From Pseudoalteromonas sp. MSK9-3 (GTDB lineage: Bacteria > Pseudomonadota > Gammaproteobacteria > Enterobacterales > Alteromonadaceae): a DNA stretch of 64,000 nucleotides. The notes beneath the pieces were generated by a model that saw nothing but the letters and a program-made list of their open reading frames with translations, was not told the DNA's origin and did not search any database. Positions 1 through 8,680 of this stretch are shown here, in pieces. Where the stretch lies: positions 37,008 through 101,007 of the forward strand of contig NZ_MIET01000010.1 in the NCBI RefSeq assembly GCF_003590335.1. Direction: 5' to 3'. The position numbers and the translations under genes are program-made. Positions within the stretch are counted from its first letter, which is position 1. The number at the start of each line of letters is the position of its first letter.

Positions 1-935
1 CTGTTGATTGGGTTGCCTTGGAATTTGACGCAGCGACACCTATTGTTTTAGCTCATGGTATTAATTCACAAAGTGACTCTTGGGATGATGATGATGCGCC
101 TGGGGTCATTACTCGACTTGATGAATTAGGGGTCAGATATGAACGATATTCAGTTGGAAAAAACGGCTCGACAGCAGGCAATGCGAAACAATTGGCAACA
201 CATATCAATGAATTGTTGGATGAACTAAAAGCAGATACAGTCCATATTATTGCGCACAGTAAAGGCGGGCTCGATACGCAAAACATGCAAGCTCAAGGCG
301 TGGACTTTGAAATTGAGAGTTTATCAACCTTTTCTACGCCTCACCTAGGTAGTGTCGCGGCTGACTTTTCAATTATTGCGATGGAGCATGCTGCAACGAG
401 TTATCACCCCAGCGGAGCGGATCCACATGGTTACGCGAATGCCTATTTAACATTACCCACTTTTGTGGGGCCACAGCTTCCTGGTATTCGAGATTTAACT
501 ACGGATGTTGCGGCAAATGCGGTTGCTACCGGTATGCGAGGTAACATTGATAATACGTTCTCTATTGGTGCCAATGCTGATTTGGATCAAGATGGAGTTA
601 TCCAAAAAAACCCAGATATAGTTGGGTTGTTTCCTTATTTTTCTCGGTGGGCAGGAGTGAGGGCTTGGCAAGTGCTCCGTAATTATAGTCATGCAGCTTA
701 TGTGTCTACTGAAACGATAGTTCTCCCTGGTTCAATGGGGGCGGGTCAAGTAGTGACATTAGTTACTTATACTGCAACGGCGACAGCTGCACAAGAAAAT
801 GATGTGGTTGTAACACTTGCGAGTGCAAACCCGAGTTATGCGCAATCACTAGGTAATGTACGTGCGAACCATAGCACAATGAAAACACGGGAAAATTTAG
901 AACGTTTTTTAAACAAAATAAAAACGATACGTTAA
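1..935 (+). CDS. secreted-type alpha/beta-hydrolase (triacylglycerol lipase-like), 5' truncated
   Basis: The frame is open from base 3 to the stop at 935, with no stop before the first candidate start (TTG at 18), so the gene very probably begins upstream of the window. The visible part has an alpha/beta-hydrolase layout. An oxyanion-hole segment AHGINS lies near the start. The nucleophile elbow is in HIIAHSKGG (bases about 246-272), followed by a Pro/Gly-rich cap region. A late His in RANHSTM could be the catalytic histidine. The family hydrolyses ester bonds of lipids or other acyl substrates. The next gene starts 9 bases downstream after an AAGGA ribosome site, so the two are probably co-transcribed. 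The hydrolase fold is fairly sure; the substrate is unknown. Confidence 0.75.
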   Translation, partial: VDWVALEFDAATPIVLAHGINSQSDSWDDDDAPGVITRLDELGVRYERYSVGKNGSTAGNAKQLATHINELLDELKADTVHIIAHSKGGLDTQNMQAQGVDFEIESLSTFSTPHLGSVAADFSIIAMEHAATSYHPSGADPHGYANAYLTLPTFVGPQLPGIRDLTTDVAANAVATGMRGNIDNTFSIGANADLDQDGVIQKNPDIVGLFPYFSRWAGVRAWQVLRNYSHAAYVSTETIVLPGSMGAGQVVTLVTYTATATAAQENDVVVTLASANPSYAQSLGNVRANHSTMKTRENLERFLNKIKTIR

Positions 936-944
936 GGAATAACA

Positions 945-2960
945 ATGATAAATACAATCAGAGCGATAGTGTCGTATTTTCTGATAAGTCTTACGGCATC
1001 ACTATGCTTTGTCGTAGCGGCAAATAACGATGTACCCTTGAATATGTCAACACACAAGACGGTCACGCAGGCTATTGAGGTCGGTCATACACAGACTACG
1101 ATTCCCATTGTTATTGATCATGCTCAAACGCTCGCTTTAGAGTTAATTGCGCCAATTGAAGGCGTGAATGTGGGTTTAATTAACCCCAACGGTCAAACTG
1201 TTATCAACCCAAATGATCCTGAGACAGTGATTATTCCTGGCAGTGAATATCAACCAGGCTTGCCTGGCGCCACAGTGATATTACCGATAGTGAGTGATCC
1301 GATTCAAGGTGTGTGGCAAATCATCTTAACGTATCCGGAAGCGGCCTATAAAACGATTGTAATAGCAAAGGTGTTACAACAAACAAGTATTGCCTTTGGC
1401 GTTGCGATGGCAATGAATGAGTTTGTTGTCGGCGAGTCCATCCCTTTGGCTGCGTTATTGACACATGACGGGACTGGAATGACGGATGGCAGTGTGATGT
1501 TTGAGGTAACTGAACCAAGTAATACGGTGATTAACCTTGAGGCGTTTGATACAGGGCAAGATATAGACCATCAAGCGGGTGATGGAATTTATAGTAAGGA
1601 ATTCATGCCAAGCGGTGCGGGTGAACACATCATCAAAGCAACTGCGCAGGTGATGCATGAAGGGATATCTGTTACTAGGGAGTCAAGTAAACGGATCACC
1701 GTTCGAGCGGCGAGCATAGATATTAATAAGGTATTACTTGAACCTGTACTCGATGAAACTGGGTGTGTTACACACGTTGATCAAAAAGTAGAATTATTTG
1801 CTCATACTGCGGGTGAGTATGCTTTTAACAGTGGTATTTATTCAGGTGCTGAGCGTATACGCGAAGTAAAAAGAGTTGCGTTAAGTCAAGGTGCGCAAAC
1901 TGTGAGTATTTTGTATGAAAAAGAAGACCTTGTTAAGTCATTTTCAAGCGGTGCAATATTAACATCACAGCCATTATATGTGTTGAAGTTAGAGCAAAAT
2001 GATAATGTCTTAGCGAATGCAAGGCGTCATTTTGAGAGCAAACTAGCACTTGAGAGTATACAATTTTGTAGAGAAGCGATTGAAATAGTTAAAGACTTAA
2101 CGACGACCCCCGTGATGTCTGCTGATGGGGCTTATATTACGGCCCTGACATTTCAATTTCCAGTGTATGTTGAACATGCCGGTTCGTATACCGGATCTGT
2201 CAATATAAGTGGTGTTAACGGGAAACGTATTGATTTAGTGAGTTTCAGTAAGTACTTACCGCAAGGCGATAACTTTTTTGAATTCACCGTTTCGGGTGAA
2301 AAATTTCAAAAAGATGATGGTCCGTACACTTTAAATTCTTTGTTAGTCTATACGCGTGGCCATTCGGCACGCCTAGGTGAATTAGGCCACACTCCAGCAT
2401 ATAAAAAAGAAGACTTTATACCTAAGTTAAATACGAGTTTAACTTTTGAAATGATAGGTCTGGAACGAAATAACTGGCAAGGTACGCAACCTGTCATACA
2501 AGGGCGTAAGCGGGTTGGTGGCTATGTTCGTGCTGGCGCCTCAATACCTTATGATTACGAAGTATTGAGTTCGCTAGATATGAGTCATATTAAAGGAACC
2601 CTCATTGATGCCAGCATTGATGTGGTGGTAGGTAGCTCTTCATTAGTCACTCCTTTTACACAGATTGATGTATTTAGTGTGGGCGATAAAGCTTGGAATA
2701 TGAGCAATGTATCTTATGATCACTTCTGTCAGTCATTTACGCTTTGTCCATCTTGGCATGCTCAAGTCAGTTCATTTAATGCCACTCTTGGTGATACAAC
2801 TTATACGTTGCGAGGAGAAACTGTGCTAAATCTGCTACAAGCTTGGGTTGATAACCCGAGTGAGAATAATGGTATTGTATTTACGTCATCACCCCATGAG
2901 CGTACTTATTTCATTGAGATCACCGACGTAAAAGTTAATTTAACTTATGCGCCTGAATAA
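945..2960 (+). CDS. large secreted protein with choice-of-anchor X-like beta domain
   Basis: This 671-residue protein starts with a signal peptide (hydrophobic residues about 8-26, cleavage near VVAA). An AAGGA ribosome site sits 6 bases before the ATG. Residues about 150-255 resemble the domain found in choice-of-anchor X proteins: a stretch on drive and damage terms followed by DHQAGDGIYS and GEHIIKATA, typical of extracellular beta-sandwich modules linked to vWA/CARDB-like proteins. The C-terminal half is rich in beta-strand and has few cysteines. I recognise no catalytic motif. It follows the lipase gene directly and may be a secreted partner or a surface protein expressed with it. Domain assignment is moderate and function is unknown. 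Confidence 0.6.
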   Translation: MINTIRAIVSYFLISLTASLCFVVAANNDVPLNMSTHKTVTQAIEVGHTQTTIPIVIDHAQTLALELIAPIEGVNVGLINPNGQTVINPNDPETVIIPGSEYQPGLPGATVILPIVSDPIQGVWQIILTYPEAAYKTIVIAKVLQQTSIAFGVAMAMNEFVVGESIPLAALLTHDGTGMTDGSVMFEVTEPSNTVINLEAFDTGQDIDHQAGDGIYSKEFMPSGAGEHIIKATAQVMHEGISVTRESSKRITVRAASIDINKVLLEPVLDETGCVTHVDQKVELFAHTAGEYAFNSGIYSGAERIREVKRVALSQGAQTVSILYEKEDLVKSFSSGAILTSQPLYVLKLEQNDNVLANARRHFESKLALESIQFCREAIEIVKDLTTTPVMSADGAYITALTFQFPVYVEHAGSYTGSVNISGVNGKRIDLVSFSKYLPQGDNFFEFTVSGEKFQKDDGPYTLNSLLVYTRGHSARLGELGHTPAYKKEDFIPKLNTSLTFEMIGLERNNWQGTQPVIQGRKRVGGYVRAGASIPYDYEVLSSLDMSHIKGTLIDASIDVVVGSSSLVTPFTQIDVFSVGDKAWNMSNVSYDHFCQSFTLCPSWHAQVSSFNATLGDTTYTLRGETVLNLLQAWVDNPSENNGIVFTSSPHERTYFIEITDVKVNLTYAPE

Positions 2961-3025
2961 GTTTACGGCGTGTGAGCTGAACGTTTTTATAGGCTATCGC
3001 TGATGTAGAGAGAAGAGGTACATTT

Positions 3026-3050
3026 CGAGGTGTGTTTGATGCACGCCTCG
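3026..3050 (+). terminator. hairpin downstream of the secreted-protein gene
   Basis: A 9-bp stem with one G-T wobble (CGAGGTGTG against CACGCCTCG) and a 7-base loop lies 66 bases past the stop at 2960. The following CTATTT is a weak U-tract, so termination is plausible rather than certain. The rest of 2961-3253 shows no convincing gene. Confidence 0.4.
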
Positions 3051-3253
3051 CTATTTCTGCATATCAAGTTACGCTTACTGGCTACTGGGCGGCGCTACAT
3101 TCTGAATGTTACGTTCGTCAATCCTAAGCGCTGATTTACAATGGTTTTGTTTGACTATTTATAGTATTTTGGTTTTGAAGACGTTTTGAGAAATGATTTT
3201 TATGATCTCTTAAAATTAGTTTTGTTTTTAATTCTTCATACCAAGGATTCTAT

Positions 3254-3964
3254 GTGGAAAAGTCACGTATTAGGTTACTTCGTTACCCTGATGTTTCAGT
3301 CGAGAACGTGTTTGAAAAAGAAGCTGAACTATTACAGCTGCACCAAGCAAACCGGCTGGAAAAAAGCTTAATTTTATGGCGAACGAGCACCCCAACTTTA
3401 GTGTTACCCGCGGGAAGAAAGTGGCCTAAAACTGCGTCGCTAATTAACGAACTATCTGCGATGGGCTGGCAGCTATTTTCGCGAAAAACGGGCGGGGCAC
3501 CCGTGCCACAAACCGCCAATGTGCTTAATCTATCTCACTTGTATAACTGGCCAGATTCAAAACCCTATTCGATTGTATCGGCTTATGAAAACCTATGTGT
3601 GGTACTAACGCACTTTTTAGCGTCGTATGGGATCAAAAGTCATATTCATGCCACACCGGGTTCATACTGCGATGGTGACTATAACTTAAATATAAATGGT
3701 AAAAAAATCATAGGTACTGCGCAGCGGGTGGTTATTAAAAAAGGGGGAGGGCACGTGGTTTTGGCGCAAGCATGCATATTAATTGATGCGGTGCTAGAGA
3801 CACTTATTAGTCCTGTAAATCTATGCTATGAACACAGCGCAATGCAAGAGCGTGTGAAAGCATCTGTTCATACGTCTTTATTTGAACATATTACAGAGCG
3901 ACCTTCGACAGAAGCGTTGTTTACAAGGATCCAACACGCTTTTATCGATAGTAAGTTAGTCTAA
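3254..3964 (+). CDS. lipoate-protein ligase A family protein
   Basis: This 236-residue protein resembles the biotin/lipoate protein ligase (LplA/LipM) fold. RKTGGAPVPQ (about residues 76-85) corresponds to the RRxSGGxAV lipoyl-AMP binding loop. NGKKIIGTAQRVV (about residues 148-160) corresponds to the conserved NGKKIAGSAQ segment with its catalytic lysine. The family transfers lipoate or octanoate to the lysine of E2 or H proteins in the cytoplasm. The start is GTG with an AAGGA site 7 bases upstream; no ATG is available in frame. At 236 residues it lacks the C-terminal accessory domain of long LplA, so it could be a ligase needing a partner or an octanoyltransferase. It stands alone between the secreted protein and a binding-protein gene. 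Confidence 0.72.
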   Translation: MEKSRIRLLRYPDVSVENVFEKEAELLQLHQANRLEKSLILWRTSTPTLVLPAGRKWPKTASLINELSAMGWQLFSRKTGGAPVPQTANVLNLSHLYNWPDSKPYSIVSAYENLCVVLTHFLASYGIKSHIHATPGSYCDGDYNLNINGKKIIGTAQRVVIKKGGGHVVLAQACILIDAVLETLISPVNLCYEHSAMQERVKASVHTSLFEHITERPSTEALFTRIQHAFIDSKLV

Positions 3965-4073
3965 TGTTGCTTTACAGCAGCTACATGCTTTAATCTCAAT
4001 GAAGTTATGCTGCTGAATATGTCGTAGTCCATCAATACACTGAACTGAAAATTATGTATAGTCGCGTTCTAGG

Positions 4074-5099
4074 ATGAGTATGATCTTACAGGTAAGAAAG
4101 CCAGTTGTGGGTTTTGTCGAGATATTTTGGATGCTTATTGCCTTAATAGCGATGAGTGGCAATCCCTGTTTTGCCAGTATCAAAATTGCGGTGATAGGCA
4201 AAACAAAAAATGATAGCTTTTATGAGCAGTCATTTCGTGGGTGTGAGCACTTTGCAAAGGAATACCCTACGCTTGAGTGCATTTACGATGGGGCTGATGA
4301 CTACCAAGATGTGCGAACCCAAGTACTCATAGTCGAAGAGTTGGTTAATAAAGGCGTTGATGGATTGTTGATTTCTACGACTGACTCCGCTTATTTAGTC
4401 AATGGTGCTCTTAAACAGGCTAAGCAAGCAGGTATTCCGGTGATCACCTTTGATTCGGATTTATTGCCAGAGCATCATGCCTATCGTTTGGCTTATGTAG
4501 GCACCAATAATTATGATTTTGGCAAAGCGCTGGGGCGTGTTGCAAAGACATATGGCAAAAATAAAGAGATACAAAAGTACTGTATTCAGTCGGGTCATCA
4601 GAGTACCCCTAATTTAAGTGCGCGCATTCGAGGTGTGAAAGCAGAGTTACACCTTGATGAGCCCCGCGAGGGAGAAAAAAGAACACAATGGGTAGAACAT
4701 GAACGTTGTCCTTTGTATACCATGGGACGCAGAGAAGATGCCCTCAACCAACTATTAGTGATGCTTAAGTCATCCTCCCCTCCTATTTTTATTGCAGTTG
4801 CGGGGTTTGCTCAATTTAATCCAGACTATATTGCGCGACTTACGCCTTATAAAGCGCAGATCCAAAACCATCAAGCCGTTATTATTTCCGCAGATACAGA
4901 GCAAATACAGTTATCAGCACTCCAAGCCGGTCTAGCCACAGAGAATGTTGGGCAGAACCCTTTTCAGATGGGTATTACAGGGGCGCAATTACTATATGAT
5001 GTGATCATGAATAAAAAGCCGCCTAATCAACCGCGTTATTTTTTAGACTTTCATTATTGCCAAAGTGATAATGCAGGTACATGCACTATTAACCATTAA
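4074..5099 (+). CDS. periplasmic sugar-binding-protein-like receptor (TorT-like), orphan
   Basis: The 341-residue protein has an N-terminal hydrophobic segment (about residues 12-35, ending in CFAS) followed by a type I periplasmic binding fold. IKIAVIGKTKNDSFYEQ starts the first lobe, GVDGLLIST and AGIPVITFDSD mark the strands at the ligand cleft, and AYVGTNNYDFG begins the hinge crossover. Proteins of this kind bind small ligands in the periplasm for ABC import or present them to sensor kinases (TorT type). No permease, ATPase or kinase gene is adjacent, so a sensory role or a partner elsewhere is likely. The ribosome-site-like TAGGA fits the second in-frame ATG at 4080 slightly better than the first at 4074. 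Confidence 0.65.
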   Translation: MSMILQVRKPVVGFVEIFWMLIALIAMSGNPCFASIKIAVIGKTKNDSFYEQSFRGCEHFAKEYPTLECIYDGADDYQDVRTQVLIVEELVNKGVDGLLISTTDSAYLVNGALKQAKQAGIPVITFDSDLLPEHHAYRLAYVGTNNYDFGKALGRVAKTYGKNKEIQKYCIQSGHQSTPNLSARIRGVKAELHLDEPREGEKRTQWVEHERCPLYTMGRREDALNQLLVMLKSSSPPIFIAVAGFAQFNPDYIARLTPYKAQIQNHQAVIISADTEQIQLSALQAGLATENVGQNPFQMGITGAQLLYDVIMNKKPPNQPRYFLDFHYCQSDNAGTCTINH

Positions 5100-5117
5100 T
5101 AACCTATTACCGATTTA

Positions 5118-5513
5118 TTATCGATAAATATCTGATTGCTCAATGACTTCAATCTCGTAACCATCAGGGTCAGTAATGAAAAAGAATCTGGCCACTTTGG
5201 TGTTTTGATTGAAAAACTCTTTGATGTCTTTTGGCGCGTAATTAAGGTGTGTTGCTAAAGCGTGAAGTGGCTCAAGATCGGGGGCTGAAAAAGCGAGGTG
5301 ACCATAGCCATTGCCAAGTTCATAGGGCGCTTGTTTGTTATAATTATGAGTTAATTCAAGCTCAAAATTACTTTCGTCATTGCCCAAGTAAATCAGTGCA
5401 AAGTCGTCAAATTCGATGCGACGTTTTTCGTGTAAATTAAATAAGGCGTGGTAGAATTTTATTGAGCGGTCTGCGTCAGTTATGCGGATCATACTGTGGA
5501 TCATTTTTGCCAT
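5118..5513 (-). CDS. glyoxalase I-like VOC family metalloenzyme
   Basis: The 131-residue protein closely follows the GloA (lactoylglutathione lyase) pattern. The four expected metal ligands are present: His6 (MIHSMIR), Glu53 (ELELTHNY), His72 (GYGHLAFS) and Glu122 (DPDGYEIEVIE). Active family members isomerise the glutathione hemithioacetal of methylglyoxal to S-lactoylglutathione in the cytoplasm. The segment after residue 80 differs from E. coli GloA, so the substrate could differ. It is transcribed towards the binding-protein gene, and its start lies 18 bases from the divergent RHH gene. Confidence 0.78.
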   Translation of the reverse strand: MAKMIHSMIRITDADRSIKFYHALFNLHEKRRIEFDDFALIYLGNDESNFELELTHNYNKQAPYELGNGYGHLAFSAPDLEPLHALATHLNYAPKDIKEFFNQNTKVARFFFITDPDGYEIEVIEQSDIYR

Positions 5514-5531
5514 GTTGTTCTCGGAGTTAGT

Positions 5532-5801
5532 ATGTGTGAATTATATGCCTCTCAGCCTCAATCACTTTACGATACGACTAAGCGTTCGTTACGTATTCAA
5601 GGTGTTGTGACTAGCTTGGCGCTTGAAAACCAAATGTGGCACTTATTGGAGCAGTTAGCGCAGCAACAGCAATGCTCAGTCGCAGAGTTTATTTCTGTCT
5701 TATATCAAGAAATTATTGAGCGTCATGGTGAGGTAAAAAACCTCGCGTCAATGCTGCGTGTTACCTGCCTCACGTATGTGATGAATAATAAAGTCTCTTG
5801 A
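5532..5801 (+). CDS. ribbon-helix-helix domain protein (RHH_4 type)
   Basis: This 89-residue protein has the pattern TTKRSLRIQGVVTSLALENQ followed by two helices, which is typical of the small RHH_4 family in proteobacteria. The first strand would contact DNA in a dimer. The ATG at 5532 is preferred over an upstream in-frame ATG at 5496 because CGGAG lies 6 bases before it and the longer version would overlap the divergent glyoxalase gene. The target is unknown; divergent arrangement with the glyoxalase-like gene makes local regulation possible but unproven. Confidence 0.6.
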   Translation: MCELYASQPQSLYDTTKRSLRIQGVVTSLALENQMWHLLEQLAQQQQCSVAEFISVLYQEIIERHGEVKNLASMLRVTCLTYVMNNKVS

Positions 5802-5808
5802 TGTTCAA

Positions 5809-5832
5809 CAGGTAGTACTCCATTACTACCTG
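5809..5832 (+). terminator. perfect 9-bp hairpin after the RHH gene
   Basis: CAGGTAGTA and TACTACCTG form a perfect stem with a 6-base loop, 8 bases beyond the RHH stop. The downstream sequence is AT-rich but not a U-run, so intrinsic termination is likely weak. Confidence 0.45.
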
Positions 5833-5847
5833 CTAATTAATGGTCGG

Positions 5848-6060
5848 TTATTTTTGTTTTGGGATCGTTCGCATTAACCCATCGGTTAACAGTAAGGCAA
5901 ACGCGCTATAATGTGTGGCACCATCCAATATAGAAACAGTTAAATCTAACCCTGTGTATTTACGGCTACGAAGTACTTTTTCATACTGAAGTCGCTCTCG
6001 TTGTATCCTCGACTTTTTTGATGGAGGTGCGTATTGCGTAAAATCGCTACCGTGCAGAGG
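5848..6060 (-). other. protein-like open frame without a usable start codon
   Basis: On the minus strand a 71-codon frame is open from the in-frame stop at 6061-6063 to a TAA at 5848. Its translation looks protein-like: a basic helix with KKSRIQRERLQYEKVL, then a hydrophobic stretch with SILDGATHYSAFALLLTDG. The only ATG is near the end, and no GTG or TTG lies early enough. It could be a degraded gene, a frameshifted gene (a run of six A lies at about 6014-6019) or chance. It immediately follows the M23 lipoprotein gene on the same strand. Confidence 0.25.
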
Positions 6061-7330
6061 CTATTTGGATCTCAGTATTATGGTGCTGAGTTAGCTGCTG
6101 AGCTAAGTAAGTACGATGTTGGTTAAATAAGGCCAGTTGTTTACCTCGTAGCTGGCTTTGGCTTGGTTGCTTTAACTTGAGAGGGTTAATGGCTTTACCA
6201 TTTTTGTGCACCTCATAGTGTAGATGCCGTGCTTGAGATAACCCTGTATTACCAAGGTAGCCGATGATTTGTCCTTGCTGAACTTTTACGCCTTTTTTCA
6301 TGCCTTTTGCGAAGCCTTTCAAGTGCGCATAAAGTGTTTGATAGTTTTGCCCATGGCGAATAATAATGCGGTTACCAAAGCTGCCAGCCCAGTTTGCACT
6401 TTGTATGGTGCCATCACCCGCTGCCATAATCGGTGTGCCTATTGGTGCACCAAAATCAAGGCCTTTGTGAAGGCGAGTGTAGCCTAAAACTGGGTGCTTT
6501 CGTTTACCAAATGTTGAGGAGAGGCGAGCGCCATTGAGTGGGGTTTTCATTAAAAAACTTTGTGCTAGCCTACCGTCTGGTAGATAAAAAGCCTGTTGTT
6601 CCTGTGCGTTTTTAAAGCGTGTTATTTCAATATTATTGGTTACGCCCGACAAAGCTGCATAAAGTAACTCCCTTGGTGGAGTATGATGGTGACTCAGTTG
6701 CGCATCACTCTCTAGGTACATTTGTTTGTAGTAGAGTGTAAGTGTATCGCCGGCTTTGATTTGTCTTTGAAAATCAATTAAATGTGATAAAGCCGTAACG
6801 GTTTGATTGATAATATCAGTGGGTAGCTTTGCGCGCTGAGATGCTAAAAATAAGCTACTTGTTATCACAATGCGCTTTTGCTGATATCGGCTGGTGAGCT
6901 GAGGTTGAGTAATATCAACTTGCCAGTTTTGATTGTGTTTGATGAGGTGTGCATGTTGATTAAATGCGGTGCTAAAGGCGAATGAGTGTATTGTATTGTT
7001 CAAGGTCATTACTTTAATACGCTGCCCAACACTAAATTTACTGAGCGTGAATGTATCGCCTAGTGCACGCTTTACTAAAATAGCGTCTTTGGCGTTGAAC
7101 CCAAATCGGCGCAACAAATGCGTTAACGTATCACCCTTTTTAAATTCAATGATATGCGCTGTAAGCTTTTGCCCATTTTCTTGGTTATTTAACGGTGCTT
7201 GGATCTGTTGCTGATCTGCTTTTACGTTTTGTTGGGAGGTGAATGGAACGGCTTTGTTTATCTCTGTGGCGGGTTTTGAGCAACCTAACGCTGTCACAAT
7301 AAATGCGACTAGTATCATTTTGTAAGTCAT
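6047..7330 (-). CDS. M23 family murein DD-endopeptidase lipoprotein (MepM/OapA-like)
   Basis: The 427-residue protein has a lipoprotein signal with lipobox TALGC (Cys17), so it is probably anchored in a membrane facing the periplasm. Residues about 60-110 form a LysM/OapA-like domain (FKKGDTLTHLLRRFG). Residues about 265-385 are a peptidase M23 domain with an intact zinc site: His288 and Asp292 (HKGLD), His336 (YAHLKG) and the HLH motif at 369-371. Such enzymes cut D,D crosslinks of peptidoglycan and allow wall growth. It follows the M56-M23 fusion gene by 13 bases on the same strand, so the three genes BlaI, M56-M23 and this one form a probable operon. Confidence 0.88.
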   Translation of the reverse strand: MTYKMILVAFIVTALGCSKPATEINKAVPFTSQQNVKADQQQIQAPLNNQENGQKLTAHIIEFKKGDTLTHLLRRFGFNAKDAILVKRALGDTFTLSKFSVGQRIKVMTLNNTIHSFAFSTAFNQHAHLIKHNQNWQVDITQPQLTSRYQQKRIVITSSLFLASQRAKLPTDIINQTVTALSHLIDFQRQIKAGDTLTLYYKQMYLESDAQLSHHHTPPRELLYAALSGVTNNIEITRFKNAQEQQAFYLPDGRLAQSFLMKTPLNGARLSSTFGKRKHPVLGYTRLHKGLDFGAPIGTPIMAAGDGTIQSANWAGSFGNRIIIRHGQNYQTLYAHLKGFAKGMKKGVKVQQGQIIGYLGNTGLSQARHLHYEVHKNGKAINPLKLKQPSQSQLRGKQLALFNQHRTYLAQQLTQHHNTEIQIASAR

Positions 7331-7343
7331 AACTTTTTACTAA

Positions 7344-8678
7344 TTAGTTAGAATATTTTAATAGTGGGTCTATTCGTTGGCCATTTTGGAGCATTTCAAA
7401 GTGCAGATGAGCGCCTGTGACTTTACCGGTTGACCCCATTGAGCCAATCACTTGGTAGTGCTTTAGCCAATCTCCGGCCTCGACGTTAAAGTCATCTAAA
7501 TGCGAGTAAAGGGTTTGATACCCGTTGCTGTGTTGTATGAGCACAACGTTTCCGTATTTACTGGCCAAGCTGGTCGCATCAGCAATTAAGACTTTACCAG
7601 GCGCCGCGTTATAGACTGAAGTGCCTGCCTTACCAATAAAATCAACGCCCCCATGCGGTCTGTTATTGCGTATTTTTGATATATGACCAAAGTGAGATGA
7701 AATAGAGATGTTTTTTACGGGGTACTGCCAGTCAGGGGGAGTGGCGTTGAATACGGGGTTAGTGATGTATTTAGTGAATAGCACACCCATGGATACGGCG
7801 CATAAGATCACTGTAACAGAGACCTGAGAAATACGTTTTGGTTTAACAATATCGGTGAGTCTTTGTTTATATTCGTCAACGGATAGTGCCGAAGATGAAA
7901 AGTGTGCGAACCCTTGGTGCTGGTGCTGATGAACCATGCTACGTTTTAAGCACGTTAACAAAGATTGCGCATATTGTAGTGGTGGGAGCTTAAAGTGTTG
8001 CACTGTTTTTCTATCGCAGCGATGTTCCATTGCGTGAACAAACTCTTTCTCCATCTCGTGTATAAAAGGGTTAAACCAAAACAGACAGCACAACATGCGC
8101 CACATAATGACCGAAATGTGATCTTTATACGAAATATGGGTTAGCTCATGGCACAATAAAGCGTGTTGTTCGTGGTCTTTTAAGTGTAAAAAATAGCGAG
8201 GCAATATTATTTTTGGTTTTCTTAACCCAAATACGAAGGGCGACATATCGATTGGCAAAACGAACATTGGGTGAGAGCTGTAATGGTTTTTATAGGGCTG
8301 TGCGGTATCGACCAGTTGTATAAAATGGCGTCGCAGCTTGATAAGTAACCATGCTTTGCGCAGAGCACCTAAGAACCAGAGTGTAAATAGCGTATAGAGC
8401 ATGATGTCAAGCGTGGCTAAGGCCTCAGACGCTTTGATAGTGAGATCTGAAACAACCGCACTTTCTACATGGCTAGGCAGAGTATGTAGTACCTCAGGGA
8501 TCGCTTGCTCAACCAAATTGCTAGAAATAGGTAATACAGAGATCATTGATAAAGATAATAGTGCAAACCATAAGTTTGCTTGCGCTCTATCTTTTCTCAT
8601 CAGTAATTTCCCCAACTTGACAAGTACTAGGCAGCTAAATAACCAGGCTCCTGTACTGAGAATAAGTGTCATCAGCAT
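7344..8678 (-). CDS. BlaR1-type M56 membrane metalloprotease fused to an M23 endopeptidase domain
   Basis: The 444-residue protein has N-terminal membrane segments (about 3-20, 36-52 and 92-110). A cytoplasmic M56 zinc-protease domain follows, with HELTH at 177-181 and a third-ligand candidate Glu218 in AMEHRCD. Another membrane segment lies at about 288-303, and then an M23 domain (about 325-440) with His342/Asp346, His393 and HLH at 424-426. In BlaR1/MecR1 the C-terminal sensor is a penicillin-binding domain; here a complete-looking endopeptidase domain takes that place. The family logic is that a periplasmic signal activates the M56 domain, which then inactivates the BlaI-type repressor encoded just upstream (2-base gap). 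Sensing of peptidoglycan fragments or damage is inference. Confidence 0.88.
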   Translation of the reverse strand: MLMTLILSTGAWLFSCLVLVKLGKLLMRKDRAQANLWFALLSLSMISVLPISSNLVEQAIPEVLHTLPSHVESAVVSDLTIKASEALATLDIMLYTLFTLWFLGALRKAWLLIKLRRHFIQLVDTAQPYKNHYSSHPMFVLPIDMSPFVFGLRKPKIILPRYFLHLKDHEQHALLCHELTHISYKDHISVIMWRMLCCLFWFNPFIHEMEKEFVHAMEHRCDRKTVQHFKLPPLQYAQSLLTCLKRSMVHQHQHQGFAHFSSSALSVDEYKQRLTDIVKPKRISQVSVTVILCAVSMGVLFTKYITNPVFNATPPDWQYPVKNISISSHFGHISKIRNNRPHGGVDFIGKAGTSVYNAAPGKVLIADATSLASKYGNVVLIQHSNGYQTLYSHLDDFNVEAGDWLKHYQVIGSMGSTGKVTGAHLHFEMLQNGQRIDPLLKYSN

Positions 8679-8680
8679 GA

